NCBI GenBank assembly: GCA_013693915.1
Contig: CP059264.1
Location: 3,921,588 to 3,930,068 of the forward strand
Direction: 5' to 3'
DNA from: Dechloromonas sp.
GTDB taxonomy: Bacteria; Pseudomonadota; Gammaproteobacteria; Burkholderiales; Rhodocyclaceae
Length of the DNA: 8,481 bases
Positions 1 to 6,926 of the stretch are shown piece by piece. A program made the position numbers and the translations under genes. The first letter of the stretch is position 1. Each line of letters starts with the position of its first letter. The notes below the pieces were generated by a model. That model saw only the letters and a list, made by a program, of their open reading frames with translations, made no database searches and was not told the origin of the DNA.

Positions 1-1719
1 GAAGGAGCCGGGGACGTTCTCGCGCATGAGGAAGCGCAGGATCTCGCCGTCGTCGGTATATCGTGGCAGGATGACCTTGCGGATCTTGGTGCCAGAGAGC
101 GACTCGCTGGTCAGCCGGGTGCGGATTTCCTTGTCGCGGATCTTCACGACGTACTCGTCGCCGCTGTAGGCCTTGACGGTATCCGGCCACATGTCGAGCA
201 GCTTGCGGGCTTTCGGGTCGAGTTGCCCTTCCTTCCAGGCCAGCATTTCGTCGAAGTCTGCGGTCGACTTGTCGCAGGCCCGGAAAAGGCCGGCGGCGAT
301 GCGCAGCGACTGGCGCTCGCGGGCAATCCGCACCTGCTCCTCGGTACGGGCGTGGTAACTGCGCACGCTGTCGGCGATTTCGGCGAGATAGCGGATACGC
401 TGTGCGGGCACGATGGCGCGCTGGCTCGACGACTGCTTGACGCTGACCAGTGGCAGCTTGCCGGCCTTGAGCTTGAGCCCGCGCTCGCTCAGGGTCGGGA
501 CCAGCGCCTGGTAGAGCGCGGTGACGCCATCGTCGTTGAAGCGGGCGGCCATGGTGCCGAATACCGGCATCTCGTCGGTCGGGGTTCCGAACAGCTCGCG
601 GTTGCGCTGGTACTGCTTGCGCACATCGCGCAGCGCGTCCTCGGCGCCCTTGCGGTCGAACTTGTTGATCGCGACGAAATCTGCGAAGTCGAGCATGTCG
701 ATCTTCTCGAGCTGCGAGGCGGCGCCGAACTCGGGAGTCATGACGTACAGCGAGACATCGACGAAAGGCACGATGGCCGCGTTGCCTTGGCCGATCCCGG
801 ACGTCTCGACGATGACGAGATCGAAGCCGGCCAGCTTGCAGGCGGCGATCACCTCGGGCAGCGCGGCCGAAACCTCGCTGCCGGTGTCGCGGGTGGCCAG
901 CGAGCGCATGAAGATGTTCGGATGCTCGATGGCGTTCATGCGGATGCGGTCCCCAAGCAAAGCGCCGCCGGTCCGCTTGCGCGACGGATCGATCGAAATC
1001 AGGCCGATCCTGACCGAATCGCTCTGGTCGAGGCGGAAACGCCGCACGATCTCGTCGGTCAGAGACGACTTCCCGGCGCCGCCAGTCCCGGTAATGCCGA
1101 GTACCGGCACAGCAACCGCCGCGGCGGCCTTGAGCAGCGGCTCCTTCAGGTCCGGTGCCGCGCCATTTTCGAGGAGGGTGATGACCCGCGCCAGCAGGCG
1201 CCGGTCACCCGCCTTGAGGCCTTCAAGAACCTTGTCCGGAGGCGGCAGGCCTTGCGCGCCGGTATCGAAGTCGGACTGCTGGACGAGATCGTTGATCATT
1301 CCCTGCAGCCCCATGTGCACGCCGTCTTCGGGAGCATAGATGCGGCTGACGCCGTAAGCGTGCAACTCCTTGATCTCGGCCGGCACGATGACCCCGCCGC
1401 CTCCGCCAAAGACCTTGATGTCGCCGCCGCCATTGGCCCGGAGCAGGTCCAGCATGTACTTGAAGAACTCGACGTGGCCACCCTGGTAGGACGTGATTGC
1501 GATGCCCTGGACATCCTCCTGCAGCGCCGCATTGACGATCTCGTGCACCGAACGGTTGTGTCCGAGATGGATCACCTCGGCGCCGGTGGCCTGGATTATG
1601 CGGCGCATGATGTTGATCGACGCGTCGTGCCCGTCGAACAGCGAGGCCGCCGTGACGAAACGCAACTTGTTCTTCGGCTTGTAGGGAGCAAGTTTCCTGG
1701 CAACGGAAAGATCAGTCAT
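1..1719 (-). CDS. icmF: Fused isobutyryl-CoA mutase (IcmF), N-terminal half, cut by the window edge
   Basis: This gene encodes a coenzyme-B12-dependent acyl-CoA mutase fused to its G-protein chaperone; the family interconverts isobutyryl-CoA and n-butyryl-CoA in the cytoplasm, and some members also act on pivalyl-/isovaleryl-CoA. The 573 visible residues show three parts in order. A B12-binding domain (about 20-150) carries DGHDAS at 29-34, with His31 the expected lower cobalt ligand, followed by SYQGGH and a GGGGG loop. A MeaB/ArgK-like GTPase (about 200-420) has P-loop GTGGAGKS at 211-218, VETSGIGQG and base-specificity motif NKFD at 352-355. A linker then leads to the start of the mutase barrel (YTDDGEILRFLMRENVPGSF). 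The family is near 1,090 residues, so about half is missing. Start ATG 1719 is preceded by GAGG eight bases upstream. The architecture is clear, but the active-site residues that separate isobutyryl- from methylmalonyl-CoA mutases lie outside the window, so the substrate is inferred. Confidence 0.93.
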   Translation of the reverse strand, partial: MTDLSVARKLAPYKPKNKLRFVTAASLFDGHDASINIMRRIIQATGAEVIHLGHNRSVHEIVNAALQEDVQGIAITSYQGGHVEFFKYMLDLLRANGGGDIKVFGGGGGVIVPAEIKELHAYGVSRIYAPEDGVHMGLQGMINDLVQQSDFDTGAQGLPPPDKVLEGLKAGDRRLLARVITLLENGAAPDLKEPLLKAAAAVAVPVLGITGTGGAGKSSLTDEIVRRFRLDQSDSVRIGLISIDPSRKRTGGALLGDRIRMNAIEHPNIFMRSLATRDTGSEVSAALPEVIAACKLAGFDLVIVETSGIGQGNAAIVPFVDVSLYVMTPEFGAASQLEKIDMLDFADFVAINKFDRKGAEDALRDVRKQYQRNRELFGTPTDEMPVFGTMAARFNDDGVTALYQALVPTLSERGLKLKAGKLPLVSVKQSSSQRAIVPAQRIRYLAEIADSVRSYHARTEEQVRIARERQSLRIAAGLFRACDKSTADFDEMLAWKEGQLDPKARKLLDMWPDTVKAYSGDEYVVKIRDKEIRTRLTSESLSGTKIRKVILPRYTDDGEILRFLMRENVPGSF

Positions 1720-1754
1720 GACGGCTGCCTCATTGAGTACGAGAAGGGTCCATC

Positions 1755-1782
1755 ATATTACGGCGCTGCGCCTGCGCGGCAA
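1755..1782 (-). promoter_or_regulatory. Candidate sigma-70 promoter of icmF
   Basis: Read on the minus strand, TTGCCG (1777-1782) and TAATAT (1755-1760) are separated by 16 bases; each matches the consensus at four of six positions. Transcription would start near 1748 and give a leader of about 29 bases that includes the GAGG ribosome site. The spacer contains a tandem CTGCGC repeat (plus strand 1766-1777). The match is modest and was found by eye. Its weakness would fit a promoter needing an activator. Confidence 0.35.
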
Positions 1783-1797
1783 TTGTCCGGAATGACC

Positions 1798-1828
1798 CGT
1801 ATCGTGCAAATTCCGCCAACATGATACG
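1798..1828. promoter_or_regulatory. Inverted repeat, candidate operator between icmF and the AraC-type regulator
   Basis: Arms CGTATCGTG (1798-1806) and CATGATACG (1820-1828) are inverted copies matching at eight of nine positions, with a 13-base spacer and centres 22 bp apart, about two helical turns. The repeat lies 16 bp upstream of the candidate icmF -35 box and ends 32 bp before the regulator's ATG. An activator of icmF that also controls its own gene would be expected to bind here. AraC proteins more often use direct repeats, so the binding protein is inferred. Confidence 0.4.
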
Positions 1829-1860
1829 CTGTCGCGGTCGACCGTCGAAGAAGGTCAATA

Positions 1861-2928
1861 ATGCCTCCACGTGCCAGCCGCAGCCCGACCGATACAACGC
1901 AAGCCACTGTTGCAATGGGCTTTGTGAATGGCATGCTGGCCGGGCTGGCGCGCCATGGAATTGCTGCCGGGCCGCTGCTGTCGGCGACCGGCATCGACAT
2001 TGCAGATGCCGCCAGACGGATTCCGGTCGATCGCTACGCCGATCTCTATAACCGGATCAATCACCGCCTGGACGACGAAGGCTTCGGACTGTTTTCGCAG
2101 CCGCTGCGCGTCGGCAGTTTCGAGTTTCTCTGCCGGGGCTGCATCAGTGCTCCGACACTGGCAGAAGCGCTGTCCCGCTCCGCCCGCTTCCTGCGTATCG
2201 TCCTGCCCGACCTGGCGGTCGCTGTCCGGCGCCACCAGGCGCACGCCGAACTGCTGATTGCGGAGAGCAGGCGCTTGGCCGACGACACCGACGACGCCGG
2301 CCGGGTCTTCGCCTTCGAATGGCTGCTGCGGATGCTCCACGGGCTCTCATGCTGGCTTGCCGGACGCGGCCTGGCGCTCGACAGCGTCATCTTTCCCTAC
2401 CGCCGCCCGCCACATGCGGCCGACTACGCACTGATCTTCACCGAAAATTGCCGCTTCGCTCCGACCTTGCCGGGTGGTGTCGGGACGCTGGTCGCCAGCT
2501 TCAATGCCAATCTGCTCGACCTGCCCATCCGCCGCGACGAGGCGGCGCTGGCCAATTTCCTCGACGGTGCGCCCGGCAAGATCACTACGCTCTACCGGCG
2601 TGACCGCGAGATGGTCATCCGCGTTCGCAACCTGCTGCGCGCCGCGCTGCCGGCGGTGCTCAGCCTCGATGACATCGGCGACCGCCTGCACCTGTCGCCC
2701 CGCACGATCCACCGTCGCCTCGACGAGGAAGGGTCGAGCTTTCGCGCGATCAAGGATGCACTGCGGCGCGACCTGGCACTGGCCCGCCTGACCAAGACCC
2801 GCGATCCGGTCAACCAGGTCGCTGCCGATCTCGGGTATGCCGACACCTCGGCGTTTTACCGTGCTTTCGTCGAGTGGACCGGCACGGCACCAATCCATTA
2901 TCGCCGGCGCTCGGCAAGCGGCGGGTGA
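1861..2928 (+). CDS. AraC-family transcriptional regulator, divergent from icmF
   Basis: This is a 355-residue cytoplasmic DNA-binding regulator. The N-terminal two thirds (about 15-210) resembles the ligand-sensing 'arabinose-binding of AraC type' domain found in OruR-like regulators; it has no signal peptide or membrane segment. The C-terminal AraC/XylS domain (about 255-350) has two helix-turn-helix units, one around LDDIGDRLHLSPRTIHRRL (about 268-287) and one around VNQVAADLGYADTSAFYRAF (from residue 317). It ends with GTAPIHYR, the family's usual G-x-S/A-P-x-x-YR finish. The ATG at 1861 is favoured because GAAGAAGG lies six bases upstream and the length is normal for the family. Head-to-head placement 141 bp from icmF suggests it controls icmF, probably in response to a short-chain or branched acyl metabolite; the ligand cannot be read from sequence. 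The family call is secure, the target is inferred. Confidence 0.92.
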   Translation: MPPRASRSPTDTTQATVAMGFVNGMLAGLARHGIAAGPLLSATGIDIADAARRIPVDRYADLYNRINHRLDDEGFGLFSQPLRVGSFEFLCRGCISAPTLAEALSRSARFLRIVLPDLAVAVRRHQAHAELLIAESRRLADDTDDAGRVFAFEWLLRMLHGLSCWLAGRGLALDSVIFPYRRPPHAADYALIFTENCRFAPTLPGGVGTLVASFNANLLDLPIRRDEAALANFLDGAPGKITTLYRRDREMVIRVRNLLRAALPAVLSLDDIGDRLHLSPRTIHRRLDEEGSSFRAIKDALRRDLALARLTKTRDPVNQVAADLGYADTSAFYRAFVEWTGTAPIHYRRRSASGG

Positions 2929-3019
2929 CACGCCAACCCTGGCGAGCACATCTGCCGGTTCACATCTTCCGTTGCCGCCACAAATGCGATAGGCTCTGCA
3001 CTTCCGGAATTGATACCCC

Positions 3020-3026
3020 AAGGAGG
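3020..3026 (+). promoter_or_regulatory. Strong ribosome binding site of the small broken gene
   Basis: AAGGAGG is a full anti-16S match placed 11 bases before ATG 3038. It decides the start: a longer open frame beginning at TTG 3010 starts upstream of this site and in a different frame, so it is unlikely to be the true beginning. Translation from ATG 3038 enters a frame that stops at 3146-3148, which is the main argument for a frameshift. Confidence 0.6.
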
Positions 3027-3037
3027 TTTGGCCGGTC

Positions 3038-3345
3038 ATGATCCGCAAGGACAAGCGCAAACTGCCAGACGACCGTCGCATCGAGGATGTGGGACCGCCC
3101 GCCGGGTGGCGCGACCGGCGCAAGGGGTTGAACGGCGTATTCCCGTGACCGAAGAGGTCGACGTGACCGACAGTCAGTGGGCAACCTACTTTGGCCCCCG
3201 GTCCGACGAAGCAGCCGACGACGAGCAACCCCGGACGATGCCGAGGGCGCTTTCGACCGGGTTCGCAAATGATCTAGCCGTGGCCGGGGAATCCTGGCCA
3301 GTCGAATCGATGCAAGAAAGGCCGGATGACTCCGGCCTTTCTTGA
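3038..3345 (+). pseudogene. Small charged hypothetical protein, apparently frameshifted
   Basis: I do not recognise a named family. From ATG 3038, behind AAGGAGG, the frame gives a basic 36-residue peptide (MIRKDKRKLPDDRRIEDVG, then PPAGWRDRRKG) and stops at 3148. The -1 frame continues as VERRIPVTEEVDVTDSQWA, then TYFGP. Joining them at the GGGG run (3124-3127), as if one G were missing, gives a smooth charged sequence, DRRKG-VERRIPVTEE. Without further change this frame runs to 3345, but its last residues are encoded by the terminator hairpin, which is odd. A second one-base shift at CCCC (3229-3232) would instead give a tail ending DDAEGAFDRVRK with a stop at 3270-3272 and a tidy 78-residue product. 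The gene follows the AraC regulator by about 110 bp with no clear promoter. It could be decayed, a sequencing error, or two overlapping small ORFs (a GTG at 3145 overlaps the first stop). The function is unknown. Confidence 0.5.
3314..3343. terminator. Bidirectional intrinsic terminator
   Basis: A perfect 13-bp stem, AAGAAAGGCCGGA (3314-3326) and TCCGGCCTTTCTT (3331-3343), encloses a TGAC loop. The outer stem is A/T-rich and supplies the T-rich tail on either strand (TTTCTTGATTG on plus, TTTCTTGCA on minus). It lies 17 bp beyond the stop of the EF-G-like gene on the minus strand and at the end of the small plus-strand gene, so it can end transcripts of both convergent units. Confidence 0.85.
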
Positions 3346-3360
3346 TTGTCCGGTGCGGCC

Positions 3361-5412
3361 CTACTCGTCGTCTTCGCGCAACTGGAACTTGCCGGCCAAC
3401 TGCTGCTGCACGTTGGGCGGAACCGCCGCATAGCGGGCGAACTCGATGGTGTAGCTGCCCTGACCACCGGTGAGCGACTTCAGGCGCGACTGGTAGTCGC
3501 TGATTTCGGCCAGAGGCACCTCGCCGGTGATCGCGGACATCCCGTGACCGCGGCCGTCGGTGCCGGTGATGTGGCCGCGGCGGCTCGAGAGATCGCCGGT
3601 CAGGTCGCCGATGGACGCTTCCGGAACAATGATCTCGACGCTGACGATGGGCTCCAGGACGATCGGTCGCGCCGCCCGGACCGCTTCGATCACCGCCTTG
3701 CGGCCGGCGGTCACGAAAGCGACCTCCTTGCCGTCAACCGGGTGCGTCTTGCCGTCGAAAACGGTCACTTTCAGGTCGTCGACCGCGTAACCCGCCACGA
3801 CGCCGCCTTCGAGACCCTGGCGCACGCCCTTTTCCACGGCCGCCATGAAGACGCCGGGGATAACGCCGCCCTTGACCGCATCGACGAACTCGATCCCTTC
3901 GCCACGGCCCTTGGGCTCGATGCGCAGGTGGACCTCGCCGAACTGCCCGGCACCGCCACTCTGCTTCTTGTGGCGGTGAATGCCTTCAGCGGCGGCGGTA
4001 ATCGTTTCACGGTAGGGAATCGTCGGTGGCCGGGTATTGACTTCCAGCTTGTATTGAGCGGCCATCTTTTCCAGCTTTGACTTGAGGTGAATTTCGCCGA
4101 GGCCGCGGATGACGGTTTCGTTGCTGGTCGGGTGGCGCTCGACAATGAAGGTCGGGTCTTCAACCGCAAGTTTGCCGAGAATGTCGAACAGCCTCTGCTC
4201 GTCACCCTTCTTCCGGGTTTCGACCGCAAGTCCGGCCATTGGCCGGGGAAACTCGAGCGGAACGAGGTGGATGTGATCTTCATCATGCGAGTCGTGCAGC
4301 ACGCAGTCGAACTCGATCTCGTCAACCTTGGCGATGGCGCCGATGTCGCCGGGCAGCAGTTCGTCGACCTCCTGCGGATCCTTGCCCTGCAACTGGTACA
4401 GGTGACCGACCTTGAACGGGCGCTTGCCGTCGCCCACGAACAATTGCATATCCTTTCTCAGCGTCCCCTGATGGACGCGGAAGACGCCGATCTTGCCCAG
4501 ATACGGATCGGCGACAACCTTGAAGACGTGGGCCAGCACATGCCTGCCGGCTTCCGGCACGGCATGGAAGGCATCGGTCGCGCCACCCGGTTCGCCCTTG
4601 TAGAAAGATGGCGGGTTCCCTTCGGCCGGATTCGGCGCCAGGCTGGACAAGACATGCAGCAGCTCCTTGATCCCGGCGCCTGTCCTGGCGGAGACGAACA
4701 TGATGGGAATCAGGTGACCTTCGCGCAGCGCCTTCTCGAATGGCGCATGCAGCGCCGTGATGCTGGGGTCGGCGCCATCCTCGAGGTACTGGGCGAGCAG
4801 GTCTTCGTCTTCCTCGACGATCTGGTCGATCAGCGCGCGGTGGGCCGCAGCGACCGACTCGAAGTCGGCATCGCCGGCATCATGCTCGAGCACTTCGACG
4901 ACATCCGCCGCGCCATGGGCGGGGAGGTCGAGCAGCATGCACTGCCGGCCGAAGCGCTCGCGGATGTCGGCCACCAGTCCCGGCAGGTCGAGATTGTCGG
5001 CATCGATCTTGTTGATGACGATCATCCGGCACAGCCTGCGCTCGGCAGCGTAGCGCATCATGCGCTCGGTCATCAGCTCGACGCCGTTTTGCGCGTTGAT
5101 GACGATCAGCGCTGTATCGACCCCGGCCAGCGCAGCGATCGCCTGGCCCGAAAAATCCGGGTAGCCCGGAGTGTCGATCAGGTGGATGTGCGTGCCTTCG
5201 TGGGCGAAATTGACGATCGCCGAGTTCAGCGAGTGGCCGCCCTCCCTTTCTTGGGCATCGAAGTCGCAGACGGTGCTGCCTCTCTCGACACTGCCCTTGG
5301 CCGGAATCGCCCCTGTCGCGAACAGCAAGGCCTCGGCCAGACTGGTTTTTCCTGACGCGCCATGACCGACCAGTGCTATGGCACGGATCGCCTCGGTATT
5401 GTACTTGGACAT
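3361..5412 (-). CDS. EF-G-like translational GTPase (EF-G2/FusA2 type)
   Basis: This 683-residue protein has the whole elongation factor G layout: G domain (about 10-265), domain II (about 290-380), III, IV (HKKQSGGAGQFGE from 481) and V. It would bind GTP and presumably the ribosome. It differs from the housekeeping translocase: G1 is GHGASGKT (16-23) instead of GHIDAGKT; switch I reads EGGHSLNS where EF-G has ERGITITS, so Ser61 replaces the Mg-binding Thr; and G3 is DTPGYPDF (80-87), with Tyr84 at the position of the catalytic His. G4 is NKID (134-137) and G5 is SARTG. These changes are typical of the EF-G-like second paralogues, whose role is poorly known and which do not generally replace EF-G. 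ATG 5412 is preceded by GGGAGAGC. The gene lies 69 bp downstream of glmU and ends just before a terminator, so it is the last gene of the minus-strand run. The paralogue class is well supported, the function is not. Confidence 0.92.
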   Translation of the reverse strand: MSKYNTEAIRAIALVGHGASGKTSLAEALLFATGAIPAKGSVERGSTVCDFDAQEREGGHSLNSAIVNFAHEGTHIHLIDTPGYPDFSGQAIAALAGVDTALIVINAQNGVELMTERMMRYAAERRLCRMIVINKIDADNLDLPGLVADIRERFGRQCMLLDLPAHGAADVVEVLEHDAGDADFESVAAAHRALIDQIVEEDEDLLAQYLEDGADPSITALHAPFEKALREGHLIPIMFVSARTGAGIKELLHVLSSLAPNPAEGNPPSFYKGEPGGATDAFHAVPEAGRHVLAHVFKVVADPYLGKIGVFRVHQGTLRKDMQLFVGDGKRPFKVGHLYQLQGKDPQEVDELLPGDIGAIAKVDEIEFDCVLHDSHDEDHIHLVPLEFPRPMAGLAVETRKKGDEQRLFDILGKLAVEDPTFIVERHPTSNETVIRGLGEIHLKSKLEKMAAQYKLEVNTRPPTIPYRETITAAAEGIHRHKKQSGGAGQFGEVHLRIEPKGRGEGIEFVDAVKGGVIPGVFMAAVEKGVRQGLEGGVVAGYAVDDLKVTVFDGKTHPVDGKEVAFVTAGRKAVIEAVRAARPIVLEPIVSVEIIVPEASIGDLTGDLSSRRGHITGTDGRGHGMSAITGEVPLAEISDYQSRLKSLTGGQGSYTIEFARYAAVPPNVQQQLAGKFQLREDDE

Positions 5413-5445
5413 CCTGCTCTCCCTGAGCTCGTAAGAAATTCAACC

Positions 5446-5458
5446 GCGTATTTTACGC
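5446..5458 (-). promoter_or_regulatory. Candidate -10 region of the EF-G-like gene within a small palindrome
   Basis: In the 69-bp gap after glmU, the minus strand has TAAAAT (5450-5455), a five-of-six match to the -10 consensus, centred in the palindrome GCGTA-AAA-TACGC (5446-5458). No convincing -35 box lies 16-18 bases upstream (the best is TTCATC). The predicted start near 5443 would leave a leader of about 30 bases. It may give the EF-G-like gene expression independent of glmU, but the support is weak. Confidence 0.3.
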
Positions 5459-5481
5459 CTGTGTCCAGGCGGCGATGAACA

Positions 5482-6855
5482 TCACTTCTGCGCCTTCTTC
5501 GGGCGCACCCAGCCCGGCACCGTGGTCTGGCGGGCGCGCGAGATGGTCAGGGCGTCGGGCGGAGCGTCCCTGGTCAGCGTCGTTCCCGCCCCCAGCGTCG
5601 CCCCGCGGCCGACCGTCACCGGCGCGACGAGCTGGGTGTCGGAACCGATGAACACGTCGTCCTCGATGATCGTCTTGTACTTGTTGGCCCCGTCATAATT
5701 GCAGACGATGGTGCCGGCGCCGACATTTACCCGCTCGCCGACTTCAGCGTCGCCGATATAGGCCAGATGATTGGCTTTGGAGCGGGCAGCAAGCCTGCTC
5801 TTCTTGACCTCGACAAAATTGCCGATATGAACCTCGGGGCCGAGTTCGGCGCCGGGGCGCAACCTGGCGAAGGGGCCAACCACGGCATCGGGCCCGATCG
5901 TTGCATCGTCGAAGTGGCAGAAGGCGGCGATTTGTGCGCCAGCGCCGATCTTGACGTTCTTCAGCACGCAATACGGGCCCACCTCTACGGCATCACCGAG
6001 TTCGACCCTGCCCTCGAAGACACAACCGACATCGATGAAGACATCGCGGCCGTGGGTCAGGTCGCCCCGCACGTCGATGCGATCCGGGTCGGCGAGACGC
6101 ACCCCGGCGACCAGCATGGCGTCAGCCAGATTGCGCTGCTGCACGCGCTCGAGTTCGGCCAACTGCACCTTGCTGTTGACTCCCAGCACTTCCCACTGGT
6201 TGTCGGGGTGGGCGGTGCGCACCGGGATCCCTTCGGCGACGGCGAGGGCGACGATGTCGGTCAGGTAATACTCGCCCTGCGCGTTCGTATTCGACAACCG
6301 GCCGAGCCAGTCGCCAAGGCGCGCAGAGGGAATCGCCATGATGCCGGTATTGACCTCGCGGATCGCCTTTTCTACGGGCGTCGCGTCCTTCTCTTCGACG
6401 ATGCGCCGGACATTCCCGGCGCCATCACGAACGATGCGGCCGTAGCCGGTCGGATCGGACAGTTCCATGGTCAGGACCGACAGGCCATCCCGGCCAGCTT
6501 GCAGCAGGCGCTTGAGCGTGGAGGCCAGGGTCAACGGCACGTCGCCATAGAGAACCAGCGTCTGGCCCGCGCCGGCAAGCGCAGGCAGCGCCTGGGCGAC
6601 GGCATGCCCGGTGCCGAGTTGCGGCTCCTGCCTGGCCCAGGAAACATCGGGTGCAGCGACGGTCGACCGCACAACTTCGCCACCATGTCCGTAAACCACG
6701 ACCAGCTTCGCCGGGGCAAGCGTACGCGCGGTGTCGATGACATGCTGCACCAGGGGCTTGCCTGCAACGGGATGCAGAACCTTGGGCAGATTGGAATGCA
6801 TGCGCTTGCCCTGGCCGGCAGCAAGGATGACTACTTGTACAGGCGTTTCAGCCAT
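5482..6855 (-). CDS. glmU: Bifunctional UDP-N-acetylglucosamine pyrophosphorylase / glucosamine-1-phosphate N-acetyltransferase
   Basis: GlmU acetylates glucosamine-1-phosphate with acetyl-CoA and then couples the product to UTP to make UDP-GlcNAc, the cytoplasmic precursor of peptidoglycan and lipopolysaccharide. The 457-residue length is normal. The N-terminal uridyltransferase domain (1-228) starts with [12 protein letters not shown] and has Lys25 (NLPKVLHP), GTGHA (81-85) and YGDVPL with Mg-binding Asp105. A linker helix leads to the left-handed beta-helix acetyltransferase (about 251-457), with [10 protein letters not shown] containing catalytic His363 and then [11 protein letters not shown]. 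Both key positions match E. coli numbering. ATG 6855 was chosen because GGAG lies eight bases upstream and the family begins here. The same frame stays open to 7242, but those 129 codons lie inside gltD and look nothing like GlmU. It sits 71 bp downstream of gltD and is followed by the EF-G-like gene. Confidence 0.97.
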   Translation of the reverse strand: MAETPVQVVILAAGQGKRMHSNLPKVLHPVAGKPLVQHVIDTARTLAPAKLVVVYGHGGEVVRSTVAAPDVSWARQEPQLGTGHAVAQALPALAGAGQTLVLYGDVPLTLASTLKRLLQAGRDGLSVLTMELSDPTGYGRIVRDGAGNVRRIVEEKDATPVEKAIREVNTGIMAIPSARLGDWLGRLSNTNAQGEYYLTDIVALAVAEGIPVRTAHPDNQWEVLGVNSKVQLAELERVQQRNLADAMLVAGVRLADPDRIDVRGDLTHGRDVFIDVGCVFEGRVELGDAVEVGPYCVLKNVKIGAGAQIAAFCHFDDATIGPDAVVGPFARLRPGAELGPEVHIGNFVEVKKSRLAARSKANHLAYIGDAEVGERVNVGAGTIVCNYDGANKYKTIIEDDVFIGSDTQLVAPVTVGRGATLGAGTTLTRDAPPDALTISRARQTTVPGWVRPKKAQK

Positions 6856-6875
6856 TCTTTCGACTCCGGAAATGA

Positions 6876-6902
6876 CGAAGGCGACCACCCGGGCCGCCTT
6901 CG
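6876..6902 (-). other. Strong hairpin in the gltD-glmU gap
   Basis: CGAAGGCG (6876-6883) pairs with CGCCTTCG (6895-6902). In the minus-strand RNA the inner bases GCC and GGU extend this to an 11-bp stem with a five-base loop; on the plus strand the corresponding inner pair is an A-C mismatch, so the full stem favours minus-strand transcripts. No U-run follows, so it is not a classic terminator. It ends eight bases before the glmU Shine-Dalgarno GGAG (6864-6867). It could be an attenuator, an RNA-processing site or a stability element at the gltD 3' end. Confidence 0.45.
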
Positions 6903-6903
6903 C

Positions 6904-6912
6904 ATTATCGCA
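6904..6912 (-). promoter_or_regulatory. Candidate extended -10 promoter of glmU
   Basis: The minus strand reads TGC-GATAAT, an extended -10 element with a five-of-six hexamer match (GATAAT at 6904-6909). No good -35 box precedes it, which extended -10 promoters can tolerate. Transcription would start near 6897, inside the right arm of the hairpin at 6876-6902. A transcript from this site would therefore lack the full stem, whereas read-through from gltD would contain it. Found by eye. Confidence 0.3.
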
Positions 6913-6926
6913 TGATGCTCCCGCCC

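Noticed and set aside
223..1824. A 533-codon plus-strand open frame
   Set aside because: It is antisense to icmF, whose frame carries B12 and GTPase motifs throughout. The plus-strand product is low-complexity (rich in D, E, H, L, R) and typical of the mirror frame of a high-GC gene.
1720..1860. A sigma-70 promoter for the AraC gene on the plus strand
   Set aside because: TTGTCC (1783-1788) has no acceptable -10 box at the right distance, and TGATAC near 1822 has no -35 box; nothing is good enough to report.
3010..3037. TTG 3010 as the start of the small plus-strand gene
   Set aside because: It lies upstream of the AAGGAGG site, has no ribosome site of its own, and its first 39 codons (to 3126) encode a different, less convincing sequence than the frame from ATG 3038.
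2347..3228. A 293-codon minus-strand open frame opposite the AraC regulator
   Set aside because: It overlaps a clear AraC-family gene with a good ribosome site, and its composition is Arg/Gly/Ala-rich without domains.
4087..5355. A 422-codon plus-strand open frame, with another at 3346-4080
   Set aside because: Both are antisense to the EF-G-like gene, without recognisable domains or ribosome sites; they reflect codon bias of the real gene.
5767..6915. A 382-codon plus-strand open frame opposite glmU
   Set aside because: It is the complementary shadow of glmU, which has all catalytic residues; the plus-strand product has no motif.
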